Shown in pieces: positions 50,446 to 58,682 of a DNA stretch of 64,000 nt. How positions within the stretch are numbered: position 1 is the stretch's first letter; each line of letters opens with the position of its first letter. The position numbers and the translations under genes were made by a program. This stretch comes from Alphaproteobacteria bacterium (GTDB lineage Bacteria > Pseudomonadota > Alphaproteobacteria > Sphingomonadales > Emcibacteraceae), in assembly GCA_020446675.1 (NCBI GenBank), contig JAGREE010000013.1, forward strand, positions 47,304 to 111,303, given 5' to 3'. The notes under the pieces are model-generated. The model searched no databases and was not told the DNA's origin. It was given only the letters and a program-made list of their open reading frames with translations.

Positions 50446-50541
50446 TTACAGTTTTAAGCATTGCTCATTTTCTTTTCGGAATGGTTTATTACATTCCCAA
50501 TCATTTCCCAATGTTGAAATTGCCAAATACCCATTCTCAAT
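50446..50541 (-). pseudogene. Remnant of a Cys-repeat protein paralogue (C-terminal repeat only)
   Basis: The minus strand reads IENGYLAISTLGNDWECNKP followed by FRKENEQCLKL and a stop. This matches the last repeat and C-terminus of the secreted Cys-repeat protein at 55822 (QGNDWECNKPYRKLGNQCLAG), including both Cys and the stop position. At DNA level about 26 bases starting tggtttattacattccca are almost the same in both places. No start, signal peptide or earlier repeat remains. So this is a relic of a second copy. Confidence 0.75.
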
Positions 50542-50727
50542 TAGCAAGTTGTGCATATGACGTATTATAAATAACCATAAATGTTATGAGCATTAATAAA
50601 TGACCAAAATACATGTAGTTCTTCAGGTCATATGAACTTATGGCGAGTTTGCTCGTTGCGGTCATGGAAAGTTCCTTTTCTGTGCCATCAATGGCATAAA
50701 ACTAATAAATTTATAAGAGTTCTTCGG

Positions 50728-50820
50728 ATGAATATATTTAAGTAGCAAAAACCCATTGGTTTTGGTTACACTGATAACGGTCGTGATGTTGTTATTTATT
50801 TATTGGCTCGTTATTCCTGA
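50728..50820 (+). pseudogene. Possible decayed cold-shock-domain fragment
   Basis: The plus frame from ATG reads MNIFK, then a TAG stop, then QKPIGFGYTDNGRDVVIYLL and ARYS before TGA. The GFGYTDNGRDV core resembles the RNP motifs of cold-shock proteins (compare [20 protein letters not shown] in the intact gene at 56743), with a gap and a broken second motif. Too short to be sure. Confidence 0.3.
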
Positions 50821-51270
50821 CAGTTATTAAATCACTAAGTATCTAATGAATGCCTTCATGATTTATGGTCCCGTAAGGATTTTTCGAATTAACCATTTGA
50901 GACCATAATAATTTTCATTCGTTATAACTTCAGGAAGTGTATATATTATATATGGGGATTGTTACTTTAATTTCAAGGGCATTATATCGCTCCACTATAA
51001 ACCAGGATATGTTCTATAGTCTTAGGCAGGACCGAATGATATATTACCCCAGTATCCATCCCGGGTCGACAGTCGCCGTCCAGAATATCATATATTGACT
51101 GTAATTTATTTTGTGATGATTTGCATTTACCCACGAACCATAGAAATATAAGCCTGTATTCCATTTATTGACTAAAATTATTTTTATCATCAATATATTA
51201 TGCTACTGATACACTCTGACGTTCAAGGCACAGCAAATGGGTATTTTGCAGAATTTCTATTTAGTATTAA

Positions 51271-52851
51271 GTGGGAAAAAAATATTTGGAATTTAAAACT
51301 ATAAAGGTCTTGATAGAGCGTACAAATCCACGTCGAGGAGAACTTTTCCGGCTTGGAATGGCGTTGCTTTTTATCATAGCAATAATGTTTGTTTGCTACA
51401 CAAAGTTTGCAATTTATCAAAATGGGACAATTCTGGTCATCGCAGCTATGATCGGTGGTTATATGGGTCTAAATATTGGGGCAAACGATGTTGCTAACAA
51501 TGTTGGTCCTGCTGTTGGCTCTAAAGCTATATCATTAACGGGAGCGATTTTGATTGCAGCCATTTGTGAAGCCAGTGGCGCTCTGGTTGCTGGGGGTGAT
51601 GTTGTCAGCACTATCAAAAAAGAAATTATTGATAGCTCTTTAATTACAGATGCAAATACATTCATCTGGATTATGATGTCCGCTTTACTCGCGGCAGCAA
51701 TATGGCTTAATCTTGCGACCGCAATTGGAGCACCGGTTTCAACCACGCATTCAATAGTAGGAGGTGTATTAGGGGCTGGCGTAGCCGCAGCAGGATGGGG
51801 AATTGCAAATTGGCCCCAGGTGGGAGCAATTATAGCAAGTTGGGTTATCTCACCCATCATGGGAGGAATTATAGCTGCCGCTTTTCTACTGTTAATCAAA
51901 AAAAGAATTATCTATCAGTCTGACATGGTAAAATCAGCCAGAGTTCTGGTTCCAATCCTGATTTCTGCAATGGTATGGGCCTTTGTAACCTATTTGATAT
52001 TAAAGGGTTTAAATAAAATCTGGCAAATTGATATTTTATCAGCCACAGTTATTGGGTTTGTTTTTGCACTGGCGATCTATTTTATTGTAAAGCAAATAAT
52101 TTTACATACATCTAAAAAAATGGGCCAGGATAGGGAACGTATAAATAAGCTTTTTACTATACCCCTTGTTTTTGCAGCGGCATTGCTTAGCTTTGCCCAT
52201 GGTGCAAATGATGTTGCCAATGCTGTTGGTCCACTGGCGGCTATAAATGATGCTGTAATTCATGGAGGTGTTGTTACAAAAGCTGAAATTCCATTATGGG
52301 TGATGATGGTTGGTGCTATTGGTATCGTTATGGGACTTGCCCTCTATGGGCCAAAATTAATCCATACAGTCGGATCAGAAATCACAAAGCTTGATAAAAT
52401 AAGGGCCTTTTGTGTGGCGATGGCTGCGGCAGTTACAGTCATCTTAGCTTCTCAGCTTGGGTTGCCGGTTAGCTCAACCCACATCGCAGTTGGGGGGGTC
52501 TTTGGTGTTGGCTTCCTTCGCGAATATCTTGAAGCGAACCAAAGTCAAGCCCTTGATGAAATCAGGAACCATTATATCGAAGAAAAAGATGACGAAGTTG
52601 GCAAGTTTCTGGATGAATTTAACGAAAGTGATTTTTATCATAAAGGTCAATTACTCATGGACCTTAAAAAAAAACTAGGGACAAAGCTATACAAAAAAGA
52701 CAAGAAAAAGCTACGTAAAGTCTATCGGACTGAACTTGTAAAGCGTTCTATATTGGTAAAAATTGTTGCTGCCTGGCTTGTGACTGTTCCATCTTCCGGC
52801 GGTCTTGCGGCAGTTTTGTATTTTATACTTCACATAATATTTCTTAAGTAA
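51271..52851 (+). CDS. pit: PiT-family inorganic phosphate transporter
   Basis: 526 residues with about 10-12 membrane helices. The duplicated PiT signature is present twice: GLNIGANDVANNVGPAVGSK near residue 69 and SFAHGANDVANAVGPLAAIN in the second half. Each is followed by the paired STTHSIVGG and SSTHIAVGG motifs. A cytoplasmic charged domain of about 80 residues (EEKDDEVGKFLDEFNESDF and on) lies before the last helix. Imports phosphate with H+ or Na+ as metal-phosphate. The start is a GTG without a clear Shine-Dalgarno site, so the true start may differ by a few codons. No pstSCAB or phoU is next to it. Confidence 0.93.
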   Translation: MGKKYLEFKTIKVLIERTNPRRGELFRLGMALLFIIAIMFVCYTKFAIYQNGTILVIAAMIGGYMGLNIGANDVANNVGPAVGSKAISLTGAILIAAICEASGALVAGGDVVSTIKKEIIDSSLITDANTFIWIMMSALLAAAIWLNLATAIGAPVSTTHSIVGGVLGAGVAAAGWGIANWPQVGAIIASWVISPIMGGIIAAAFLLLIKKRIIYQSDMVKSARVLVPILISAMVWAFVTYLILKGLNKIWQIDILSATVIGFVFALAIYFIVKQIILHTSKKMGQDRERINKLFTIPLVFAAALLSFAHGANDVANAVGPLAAINDAVIHGGVVTKAEIPLWVMMVGAIGIVMGLALYGPKLIHTVGSEITKLDKIRAFCVAMAAAVTVILASQLGLPVSSTHIAVGGVFGVGFLREYLEANQSQALDEIRNHYIEEKDDEVGKFLDEFNESDFYHKGQLLMDLKKKLGTKLYKKDKKKLRKVYRTELVKRSILVKIVAAWLVTVPSSGGLAAVLYFILHIIFLK

Positions 52852-52920
52852 GATCTTTATAATTTTGGTTTTTATATATGAGCAGTGATAAAATTAACAC
52901 TTATTCGTATATGCTTGATT

Positions 52921-52980
52921 GTCTGCTTTGGGTCGGAAGCTTACACTGACCTTATGACTGCTTCCGATCCAAAGCAGCCA
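52921..52980. repeat. Inverted repeat, full copy of a dispersed palindromic element
   Basis: Arms ctgctttgggtcggaagc (52923-52940) and gcttccgatccaaagcag (52960-52977) pair 17 of 18 with a 19-base spacer. The left arm recurs at 55585-55604 with 19 of 20 identity. It sits 70 bases after the PiT stop and has no T-run, so it resembles a REP-like or MITE-like sequence rather than a terminator. Confidence 0.75.
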
Positions 52981-53360
52981 TTCATCCTTGCCTTTGAATT
53001 TAAGCAACTATACTGCTAATCAAAATAGGTTTTTATCATAGGATAAATTCAAATTTTCTGTTGGTCTGAATTGCGTATTTGAAAGGGTGACATACACCCA
53101 TAGGCTTTCATTTTAAACAAGAGAACGGTCCTATCAGACCACTGACAATATCCTTATCAGGAATGATATGGATAGCTAAAAGATAAAATTAGATTATTCT
53201 GATTTTATTCGTAAAGAAGGGCGATTTAATCCCTCAAGAGTGCAGCAGAAAGGCAAGGCATCAAACTGAAAATGTGCCCGACGATATCAATAGATGTGAT
53301 CTCGTCTGGCCAATCATGAATGCAGTCCTTGCTGGATTTCATTGAGAATGAATTGAATTG
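52981..53360. other. Intergenic stretch with no supported gene
   Basis: Between the palindromic element and the Sel1-type gene end (converging strands). Short plus-strand frames near 53240-53330 look vaguely coding but carry stops and match nothing I know. Nothing else was seen. Confidence 0.5.
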
Positions 53361-54833
53361 TTATCTTTTTAAAAACAATCCCACTCGAACATCAGATGGA
53401 TTGCCTCCTTGAATGTAACGATTTAAGTTTCTTTGATAACTGTCTTTATAGAACTTATCAGCGGCTTCAGATAGGTATGATGATGAATTTAATCGGGGGG
53501 TAGGGGTTACTCTAATCTGGTTCTGACTTGCCCGATTACTTTCATTGATAGCCCGTAACTCGCGATTTACGATTGCACCAGCCTGTTGATAATCGGTAAC
53601 AAACCAATTCATCAAATTATAAAAATAGACCTGCGGTATTGAAGATATTTTACCAGCATTCTCAGTAGCCATTATAACACGGGCTGCCTGATCACGGCTT
53701 GCGAGTTCATTCACAGCAATATCCATGGCCCTACTATAGTCGCCTTCTTTTAATTCATTGGTGATTTGTGTAGCCTTCTCTTCTTGTTGAGCAAGGTATT
53801 TTTCATAAGCAATTATTTCAGCTAAATATTTATCGACTTCTTTGACGTAATCACAAGATTCCTGATCGCCTAAGTCACAGGCTTTTTGGGAAAATTTTCT
53901 TGAAGTTTCGGTATTTTGTGCAGCGCTGTAAATTTCTGCTAAACCTTTACAGCCGCCCATATTATCCGCATCACAAGCTTTTGTGTACCAGACAACGGCT
54001 TCTGAAAAATTTTGTTGCTTTGCCAAAACATATCCCGTTCCCGCACAGCCTTCGTATAAGTTTAATTCACAGGCTTTCTGATAATTGTTTTTTATCGCCT
54101 CAGAAACTTCTGCAAATTCATGATTGGCCGTTAATAAAGTTGAAAGATTATAACAGGATTCCGCAGAATTTAATTCGCACCCTCTTTCTAGGTGTTTTTG
54201 GGCTTCGTCAACATTTTTATTGATACCCGGAGCGCCCGTCATAAGGTAATAACCAGCAATATAACATGAATATCCCGCGTTATAAACGCAGCCGTTATGA
54301 GCATAATCTACTGTCAGGGCTAAATTCTGTTCAGCTATACCTTCGTCGCCGAAATTATAGGTGCGCACCAGTTTATCACACGCAAATTCATCACCGTTAC
54401 GACACCCCTTATCCAATAAGTATAGCCCCGTTTCAGTGTTTTTTTCAACAGCCTCGCCATTAAGTGCGAGAAGCCCCGATAGGTAACATGCATGATAATC
54501 AAATTTGCCATTATCACATGCGGTGGCAAGCAAAGAAAAAGCTGTCACCTGGTCTTTTACAACCTTCGTTCCGTAATACATAAGGTTTCCTGCAAAACCA
54601 CAATAAGTCAGAAGTCCTAATTTGCAGGACCTGACAAAGTAATCCATAGACAAATCTACATTTGCAGGATTTGATTCATCCTGAAAAAGAATGCGCCCAT
54701 ATCTGGTGCATGCTTGAGCATTCTCCTGACCGTTACCGGCAACACATAAATCTTTATCTTCGATCGTTTGCGCATTTGAGATGGTGACAATCGAAAAAAT
54801 TATCATAAAAGCCAGAAAATAAATACGTCTCAT
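53361..54833 (-). CDS. Secreted Cys-rich Sel1/Hcp-like repeat protein
   Basis: 490 residues. A signal peptide ends near SNA-Q (residue 21). Residues 30-330 are a chain of Sel1-like helical repeats with paired Cys in the Helicobacter Hcp style, for example RSCKLGLLTYCGFAGNLMYY, CDNGKFDYHACYLSGLLALNG and CRNGDEFACDKLVR, in which one disulfide staples each helix pair. The C-terminal 160 residues lack repeats and are rich in Asn and Arg. Such proteins are periplasmic or secreted scaffolds; partners are unknown. AGGAAATTGAA precedes the ATG. Confidence 0.87.
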   Translation of the reverse strand: MRRIYFLAFMIIFSIVTISNAQTIEDKDLCVAGNGQENAQACTRYGRILFQDESNPANVDLSMDYFVRSCKLGLLTYCGFAGNLMYYGTKVVKDQVTAFSLLATACDNGKFDYHACYLSGLLALNGEAVEKNTETGLYLLDKGCRNGDEFACDKLVRTYNFGDEGIAEQNLALTVDYAHNGCVYNAGYSCYIAGYYLMTGAPGINKNVDEAQKHLERGCELNSAESCYNLSTLLTANHEFAEVSEAIKNNYQKACELNLYEGCAGTGYVLAKQQNFSEAVVWYTKACDADNMGGCKGLAEIYSAAQNTETSRKFSQKACDLGDQESCDYVKEVDKYLAEIIAYEKYLAQQEEKATQITNELKEGDYSRAMDIAVNELASRDQAARVIMATENAGKISSIPQVYFYNLMNWFVTDYQQAGAIVNRELRAINESNRASQNQIRVTPTPRLNSSSYLSEAADKFYKDSYQRNLNRYIQGGNPSDVRVGLFLKR

Positions 54834-54882
54834 TTCAATTTCCTAATGAATTTCTTTTATGATTTTAAATGGCATTCTTAGC

Positions 54883-54914
54883 TTTTGACATCCCCTGTTT
54901 AGGGGATGTCAAAA
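54883..54914. promoter_or_regulatory. 14-bp perfect inverted repeat upstream of the Sel1-type gene
   Basis: ttttgacatcccct and aggggatgtcaaaa flank a 4-base loop. It is about 50 bases upstream of the Sel1 start. The T-run is before and the A-run after the stem on either strand, the reverse of a terminator, so it could be an operator, an RNA hairpin in the leader, or a repeat remnant. Confidence 0.45.
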
Positions 54915-55245
54915 AATGCATTACCACTTTTATTCCGCCGTTTTGAAACCACTTTTATGCAAATACTTTAAAGGGCTCATAGACTTTGACGGGGAACACT
55001 TTGATCGTCCTTTTGCGGGTCGGTAGTGACCATATTTTTTATGCTGAATATGCCGCATTGCTTAGAAACAATAATGATATAAAAAGAACACATAAATTGT
55101 TTTGTAAAACCAACCAGAGTGCAGGAAGTAGACTTAATTTCTTTTCTTGTGATATATATTTCTAAGAAATGATAAGAAAAATTTTGAGAATAACCTATTA
55201 GATCCCCGTATGGTCATTTTTGATACGTGTATGGAAGATTTTTTA
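54915..55245. other. Intergenic region with a degenerate repeat copy
   Basis: No gene seen. Around 55007-55032 the sequence gtccttttgcgggtcggtag looks like a decayed copy of the 52921 element. The rest is AT-rich and should contain the promoter of the gene at 55246. Confidence 0.4.
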
Positions 55246-55563
55246 ATGGATATATTAAGGCTGGAAATAGTAACAAGACAGGAAAGAAACAGTGCTATAA
55301 CAGCGCTGAGTAGTGCAATTTCTTCCCTAGGCGGTTGGATCGTTAATCATCATCTTTATTCCAATGCATTTGCATCGATTAATTTTGTAATAGATTTCAA
55401 TAAAATAGACCCGCTTATAGCAAAACTTGAAAGTTTAAGATTTGAGACATCAATCATAAATGATTGCGACCACAATAAGGAAGGTGAAATCAACGGTGGA
55501 ATCGCTATAAGGTTTATTCACAACGAGCCGGATTTAAAACGCGAAGTGCCGCCATTTGGTTAG
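55246..55563 (+). CDS. Hypothetical 105-residue protein
   Basis: Start placed at the ATG of MDILRLEIVTRQERNSAI because GGAAG lies 8 bases before it; the frame is open to 55210. The chain alternates strand and helix (LEIVTRQERNSAITALSSAI, ASINFVIDFNKIDPLIAKLE) in a pattern like a ferredoxin-like or ACT-like fold, but no motif identifies it. The C-terminal third is acidic then basic and likely flexible. Function unknown; it stands alone. Confidence 0.6.
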   Translation: MDILRLEIVTRQERNSAITALSSAISSLGGWIVNHHLYSNAFASINFVIDFNKIDPLIAKLESLRFETSIINDCDHNKEGEINGGIAIRFIHNEPDLKREVPPFG

Positions 55564-55584
55564 TGTTAAATAGTTTTCCCTAAA

Positions 55585-55604
55585 GTCCGCTTTGGGTCGG
55601 AAGC
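55585..55604 (+). repeat. Half copy of the dispersed palindromic element
   Basis: gtccgctttgggtcggaagc differs at one of 20 bases from 52921-52940. No matching right arm follows. Downstream, at 55651-55676, a second small inverted repeat (ggtcaga ... tctgacc) occurs. Confidence 0.65.
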
Positions 55605-55821
55605 AACCGATTTTAAATTCCGGAAGAGACAGAAAAGCTCAGAATGGAAGTGGCAGGTCAGACCCTTGGGGGGAAATCTGACCCGCTATATAATGAAATT
55701 CCCATTTCATTATATTTAATAAGCTTATCAGCACTCTGTTGAATAAGCAAAGTATTAAGGATATTAGATTTTACGATCACGCCCCAGCAGGAGAAATAAT
55801 AATACTATAGTCAATTTAGGG

Positions 55822-56616
55822 TTAGCCCGCTAAACACTGGTTTCCCAATTTTCTATATGGTTTATTACATTCCCAGTCATTCCCCTGATAATCCAGATGG
55901 GCATTATCCGGCAGAATGATCGCCAGACACTGATTGTTAATATCCTGGTATCCTCTTTCACATTTCCAGCCGCTACCCCGTCCTTTATCTTCAAGAAAGC
56001 CATTTGCCGGCACGACTATGGCAAGACAGTTTTGACCATTTTCACGGTATCCGCGATTACAAAGCCAGCCTGTTCCCAAAGTGGAATTGCTTAAATAGCC
56101 ATTTTCAGGGACCTGAATTTTCCGGCAAGTGTTGCCTTCCGGACGGTAACCTCTGTCACAGGTCCAGCCTGATCCATATGTATTCTGGTCAAGATACCCA
56201 TTTTCCGGTACATTGATTTTAACACACTGTTCCTTGATTTCACGGTATCCGCGATCACAGGACCATCCTTTTCCATAAACGGATGCTTCAAGGTGAGCAT
56301 GTTCCGGCTTACGGATAGCAATACAATTTCCATCCTGCTCACGATATCCATGAATACATTCCCATCCCAGATTATAGGATGAATTTGTAAGATAAGCATG
56401 TTCCGGCAGCTGAATGGCTTCGCATTTATCGTCAAACTTTTGAAAGCCGGCGAGACAATGCCAACCCGAGCCATATGCATCACGCGTTGCATTTTCAGGG
56501 AGAGACCCAACCAGGTCTTGTGCCATAAGTTTTTGCTGGGAAAGAGATATTATGCAAAAAAGAGCAAGGGAAAAGAAAAGGAAGATTTTTTTGTGAATTT
56601 GAGTTAGTCCTGACAT
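55822..56616 (-). CDS. Secreted protein with seven 33-residue Cys repeats
   Basis: 264 residues from the ATG at 56616 (AAAGG 7 bases before it). A signal peptide ends near LMA-Q. Then six full repeats and one partial, each about 33 residues of the form GxGWxCxRGYRExxxxCxxI, followed by PENGYL; there are 14 Cys, two per repeat, presumably one disulfide each. The regularity suggests recent expansion and an extended extracellular rod or binding surface. No enzymatic motif. A relic of a second copy lies at 50446. I do not know a named family with function for this repeat. Confidence 0.85.
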   Translation of the reverse strand: MSGLTQIHKKIFLFFSLALFCIISLSQQKLMAQDLVGSLPENATRDAYGSGWHCLAGFQKFDDKCEAIQLPEHAYLTNSSYNLGWECIHGYREQDGNCIAIRKPEHAHLEASVYGKGWSCDRGYREIKEQCVKINVPENGYLDQNTYGSGWTCDRGYRPEGNTCRKIQVPENGYLSNSTLGTGWLCNRGYRENGQNCLAIVVPANGFLEDKGRGSGWKCERGYQDINNQCLAIILPDNAHLDYQGNDWECNKPYRKLGNQCLAG

Positions 56617-56686
56617 ATAAATGCCTTTCATTGACCGCGTCGCATTGACCTGCGACTGGTTTATCAGCCATGTTGGCTGAAAATAA

Positions 56687-56712
56687 GAGTGGGCTATTGT
56701 GTCAGCCCACTC
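56687..56712 (-). terminator. Terminator downstream of the cold-shock gene
   Basis: A 9-bp perfect stem (gagtgggct / agcccactc) with an 8-base loop is followed by TTATTTT on the minus strand, 31 bases after the cold-shock gene's stop. A smaller 7-bp hairpin follows at 56662-56678. Confidence 0.7.
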
Positions 56713-56742
56713 AAATTAAGATTAGATGTAAAAAAGGCTTGG

Positions 56743-56949
56743 TTAGGCTACTTTTTTGATGTTACAGGCAGCACTCTTACCTTTATTTTGTTCAATATCA
56801 AACTCGACTTTCTGGCCTTCGTCTAGCGTCGAAAGACCGGATTGTTCAACAGCACTGATATGTACAAACACATCTGCTTTGCCATTTTCTACTTCGATAA
56901 AGCCATAACCCTTGGTTGGGTTAAACCATTTTACTGTTCCTGTAGCCAT
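56743..56949 (-). CDS. cspA: Cold-shock protein (CspA family)
   Basis: 68 residues, a single OB-fold cold-shock domain. RNP1 is KGYGFIEV and RNP2 is VFVHIS; the start [20 protein letters not shown] is standard. Binds single-stranded RNA and DNA and prevents RNA structure, also at normal temperature in many species. It is 63 bases downstream of the DEAD-box helicase gene on the same strand, a functionally sensible pair in cold RNA metabolism; no terminator was seen between them. AAAGGAAAATATT precedes the ATG. Confidence 0.97.
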   Translation of the reverse strand: MATGTVKWFNPTKGYGFIEVENGKADVFVHISAVEQSGLSTLDEGQKVEFDIEQNKGKSAACNIKKVA

Positions 56950-57012
56950 AATATTTTCCTTTCATTCTACATTTGGAGTTTTGTTTATTCGATTTTCTCA
57001 GCGACCCTGGAG

Positions 57013-58362
57013 TTAAGGGCTAACTGAATTATTGTTGTTTTTTCCAAGCATTCTCATCAGTCCCTGATCAGGTTTGTCGACATCGATTTTGCGTGCCTGA
57101 TTTCTATGACGTTTAAATTTCCTGGATGTTTTTACTCTGTCCGGCTTTGATTGAGCATTTTGTGGTCGATCATTGCGCGTTTTTGGAGAAGAATTTTTTT
57201 GTCTTCTCTCTGAAGTTTCCCTTTGATCAAGCCGTTCATTATCCTGCATAGTAACGCTAAGATTTTGACCCGTAAGCTTCTCTATATCCCTTAAAAGTTT
57301 AAGTTCCGAACTATCACAAAGCGAAATTGCAACACCACTTCTTCCGGCACGGGCGGTACGCCCGATCCTGTGGACATAGGTTTCTGCAACATTCGGTAAT
57401 TCAAAATTAATCACATGGGATACATCACTAATATCAATGCCCCGTGCGGCAATATCTGTGGCCACAAGAATTCTCGTCTTTCCGGCTTTGAAACTTGCTA
57501 TTGTTTTATCTCTTTGTCCCTGACTTTTATTGCCATGAATTGCAAGAGCATCAAGACCGGCTTTTGTCAGATGGGTTGTGATTTTATTGGCACCATGCTT
57601 TGTACGGACAAAGACAACGGCCCTCGTGATTTTATTATTCGCAAGGATATCCGTTAGAACCTGTTTTTTATGTTCCTTCTCAACGCGCTCAACAACCTGT
57701 GTAATCAGCTCAATAGGTTTAGCGGCAGAAGCCACGGATACCTCGGTCGGGTTATGCATGAATTCTTTGGCGAGTTTTCTGATCTGTGTCGGCATCGTCG
57801 CTGACATCAGAACGGTCTGTCGCTTAGTCGGCAACGATTGCATAATTTTTCTAATGGAAGGTAAAAATCCCATATCCATCATTTGATCCGCTTCGTCAGC
57901 AATCACCTGATAGGTCTGATCAAGACGAATGGCCCCGGAGGACATCAGGTCGAGCAGTCGGCCTGGTGTTGCAATAATTATATCAACGCCATTAGAACAG
58001 GCTTTGATCTGCGGGCCTGGTTTTACACCGCCAACGATAACAACAGTGGATACAGTCATGTATTTGCCGTAGGTTTTGATAGCATCAGCAATTTGTGATG
58101 CCAGTTCCCTGGTCGGGGTTAGAATAAGTGTCCCACAAGTAAATTTTTGCTGACTGTTTTTGCCAGCAGCAATGCGGTTTAAGATCGGCAGTACAAAAGA
58201 CGCGGTTTTACCGGTTCCTGTTTGTGCAATGCCTATGACGTCTTTTTGAGCCGTCATTGCCGGAATAACATCTATCTGTATGGGGGTTGGGGTGGTATAT
58301 CCTGTCGCTGTTACAGCACGAAGGACGGGCTCGGCAAGGCCGAGGTCTTTAAAATATTTCAA
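57013..58362 (-). CDS. DEAD-box RNA helicase (RhlE-like)
   Basis: 449 residues. Motifs in order: Q-motif TPTPIQIDVIP, Walker A AQTGTGKTASFV, PTRELASQ, DEAD in VIADEADQMMDMGF, SAT in MSATMP, then the second RecA domain with ATDIAARGIDIS and HRIGRTARAG. The C-terminal 80 residues are basic and low in complexity (SPKTRNDRPQNAQSKPDRVK), an RNA-binding tail as in RhlE/CsdA-type helicases. The start is probably TTG at 58362, since a stop lies directly upstream in frame. Its neighbour cspA supports a role in cold RNA unwinding or rRNA maturation. Confidence 0.93.
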   Translation of the reverse strand: MKYFKDLGLAEPVLRAVTATGYTTPTPIQIDVIPAMTAQKDVIGIAQTGTGKTASFVLPILNRIAAGKNSQQKFTCGTLILTPTRELASQIADAIKTYGKYMTVSTVVIVGGVKPGPQIKACSNGVDIIIATPGRLLDLMSSGAIRLDQTYQVIADEADQMMDMGFLPSIRKIMQSLPTKRQTVLMSATMPTQIRKLAKEFMHNPTEVSVASAAKPIELITQVVERVEKEHKKQVLTDILANNKITRAVVFVRTKHGANKITTHLTKAGLDALAIHGNKSQGQRDKTIASFKAGKTRILVATDIAARGIDISDVSHVINFELPNVAETYVHRIGRTARAGRSGVAISLCDSSELKLLRDIEKLTGQNLSVTMQDNERLDQRETSERRQKNSSPKTRNDRPQNAQSKPDRVKTSRKFKRHRNQARKIDVDKPDQGLMRMLGKNNNNSVSP

Positions 58363-58682
58363 TTAGTTCTTCAATCCACCAGACGGATTCCCACTATTAA
58401 GAAAAGTCTGGATATTTCGTTCGGGAAGTTAGTGTAGATCAACTGCCTGTATGTTTTATTGCCATTATTGGCTATTCAAGGCATCAATCTTAGATTAGTG
58501 TCGAGAAATTTGTATCGCTGCATATATCATCCACACGCAATACATATGGCCTTAAATCATAGTTTTACTATAATTGCAAGCTTTTAATATGAATTTCAGA
58601 ATAATAAATATTACTTTTAATGATTATACTGCTTAGGCTTTTCTGTGTGTACTTTCATTTAAAAAGCGATAGTTTATGTATG
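58363..58682. other. 320-bp intergenic region, nothing identified
   Basis: AT-rich sequence between the helicase start and the end of the AlkP-type gene. It should hold the helicase promoter and leader. No frame, repeat or RNA gene is supported. Confidence 0.5.

Larger units (their letters stand above)
50289..51270. other. Sparse 980-bp region with gene remnants
   Basis: AT-rich, no intact gene supported. It holds the Cys-repeat relic (50446-50541) and the possible cold-shock fragment (50728-50820). A 60-codon minus-strand frame at 50982-51164 has no ribosome site or recognisable motif. The last 100 bases should contain the promoter of the PiT gene. Confidence 0.6.

Noticed and set aside
50982..51164. 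60-codon minus-strand frame before the PiT gene
   Set aside because: No ribosome site, no recognisable motif, and it lies in a region of relics.
58363..58682. tRNA or small RNA in the helicase upstream gap
   Set aside because: No cloverleaf or TTC-type arm was found; only a 6-bp chance inverted repeat.
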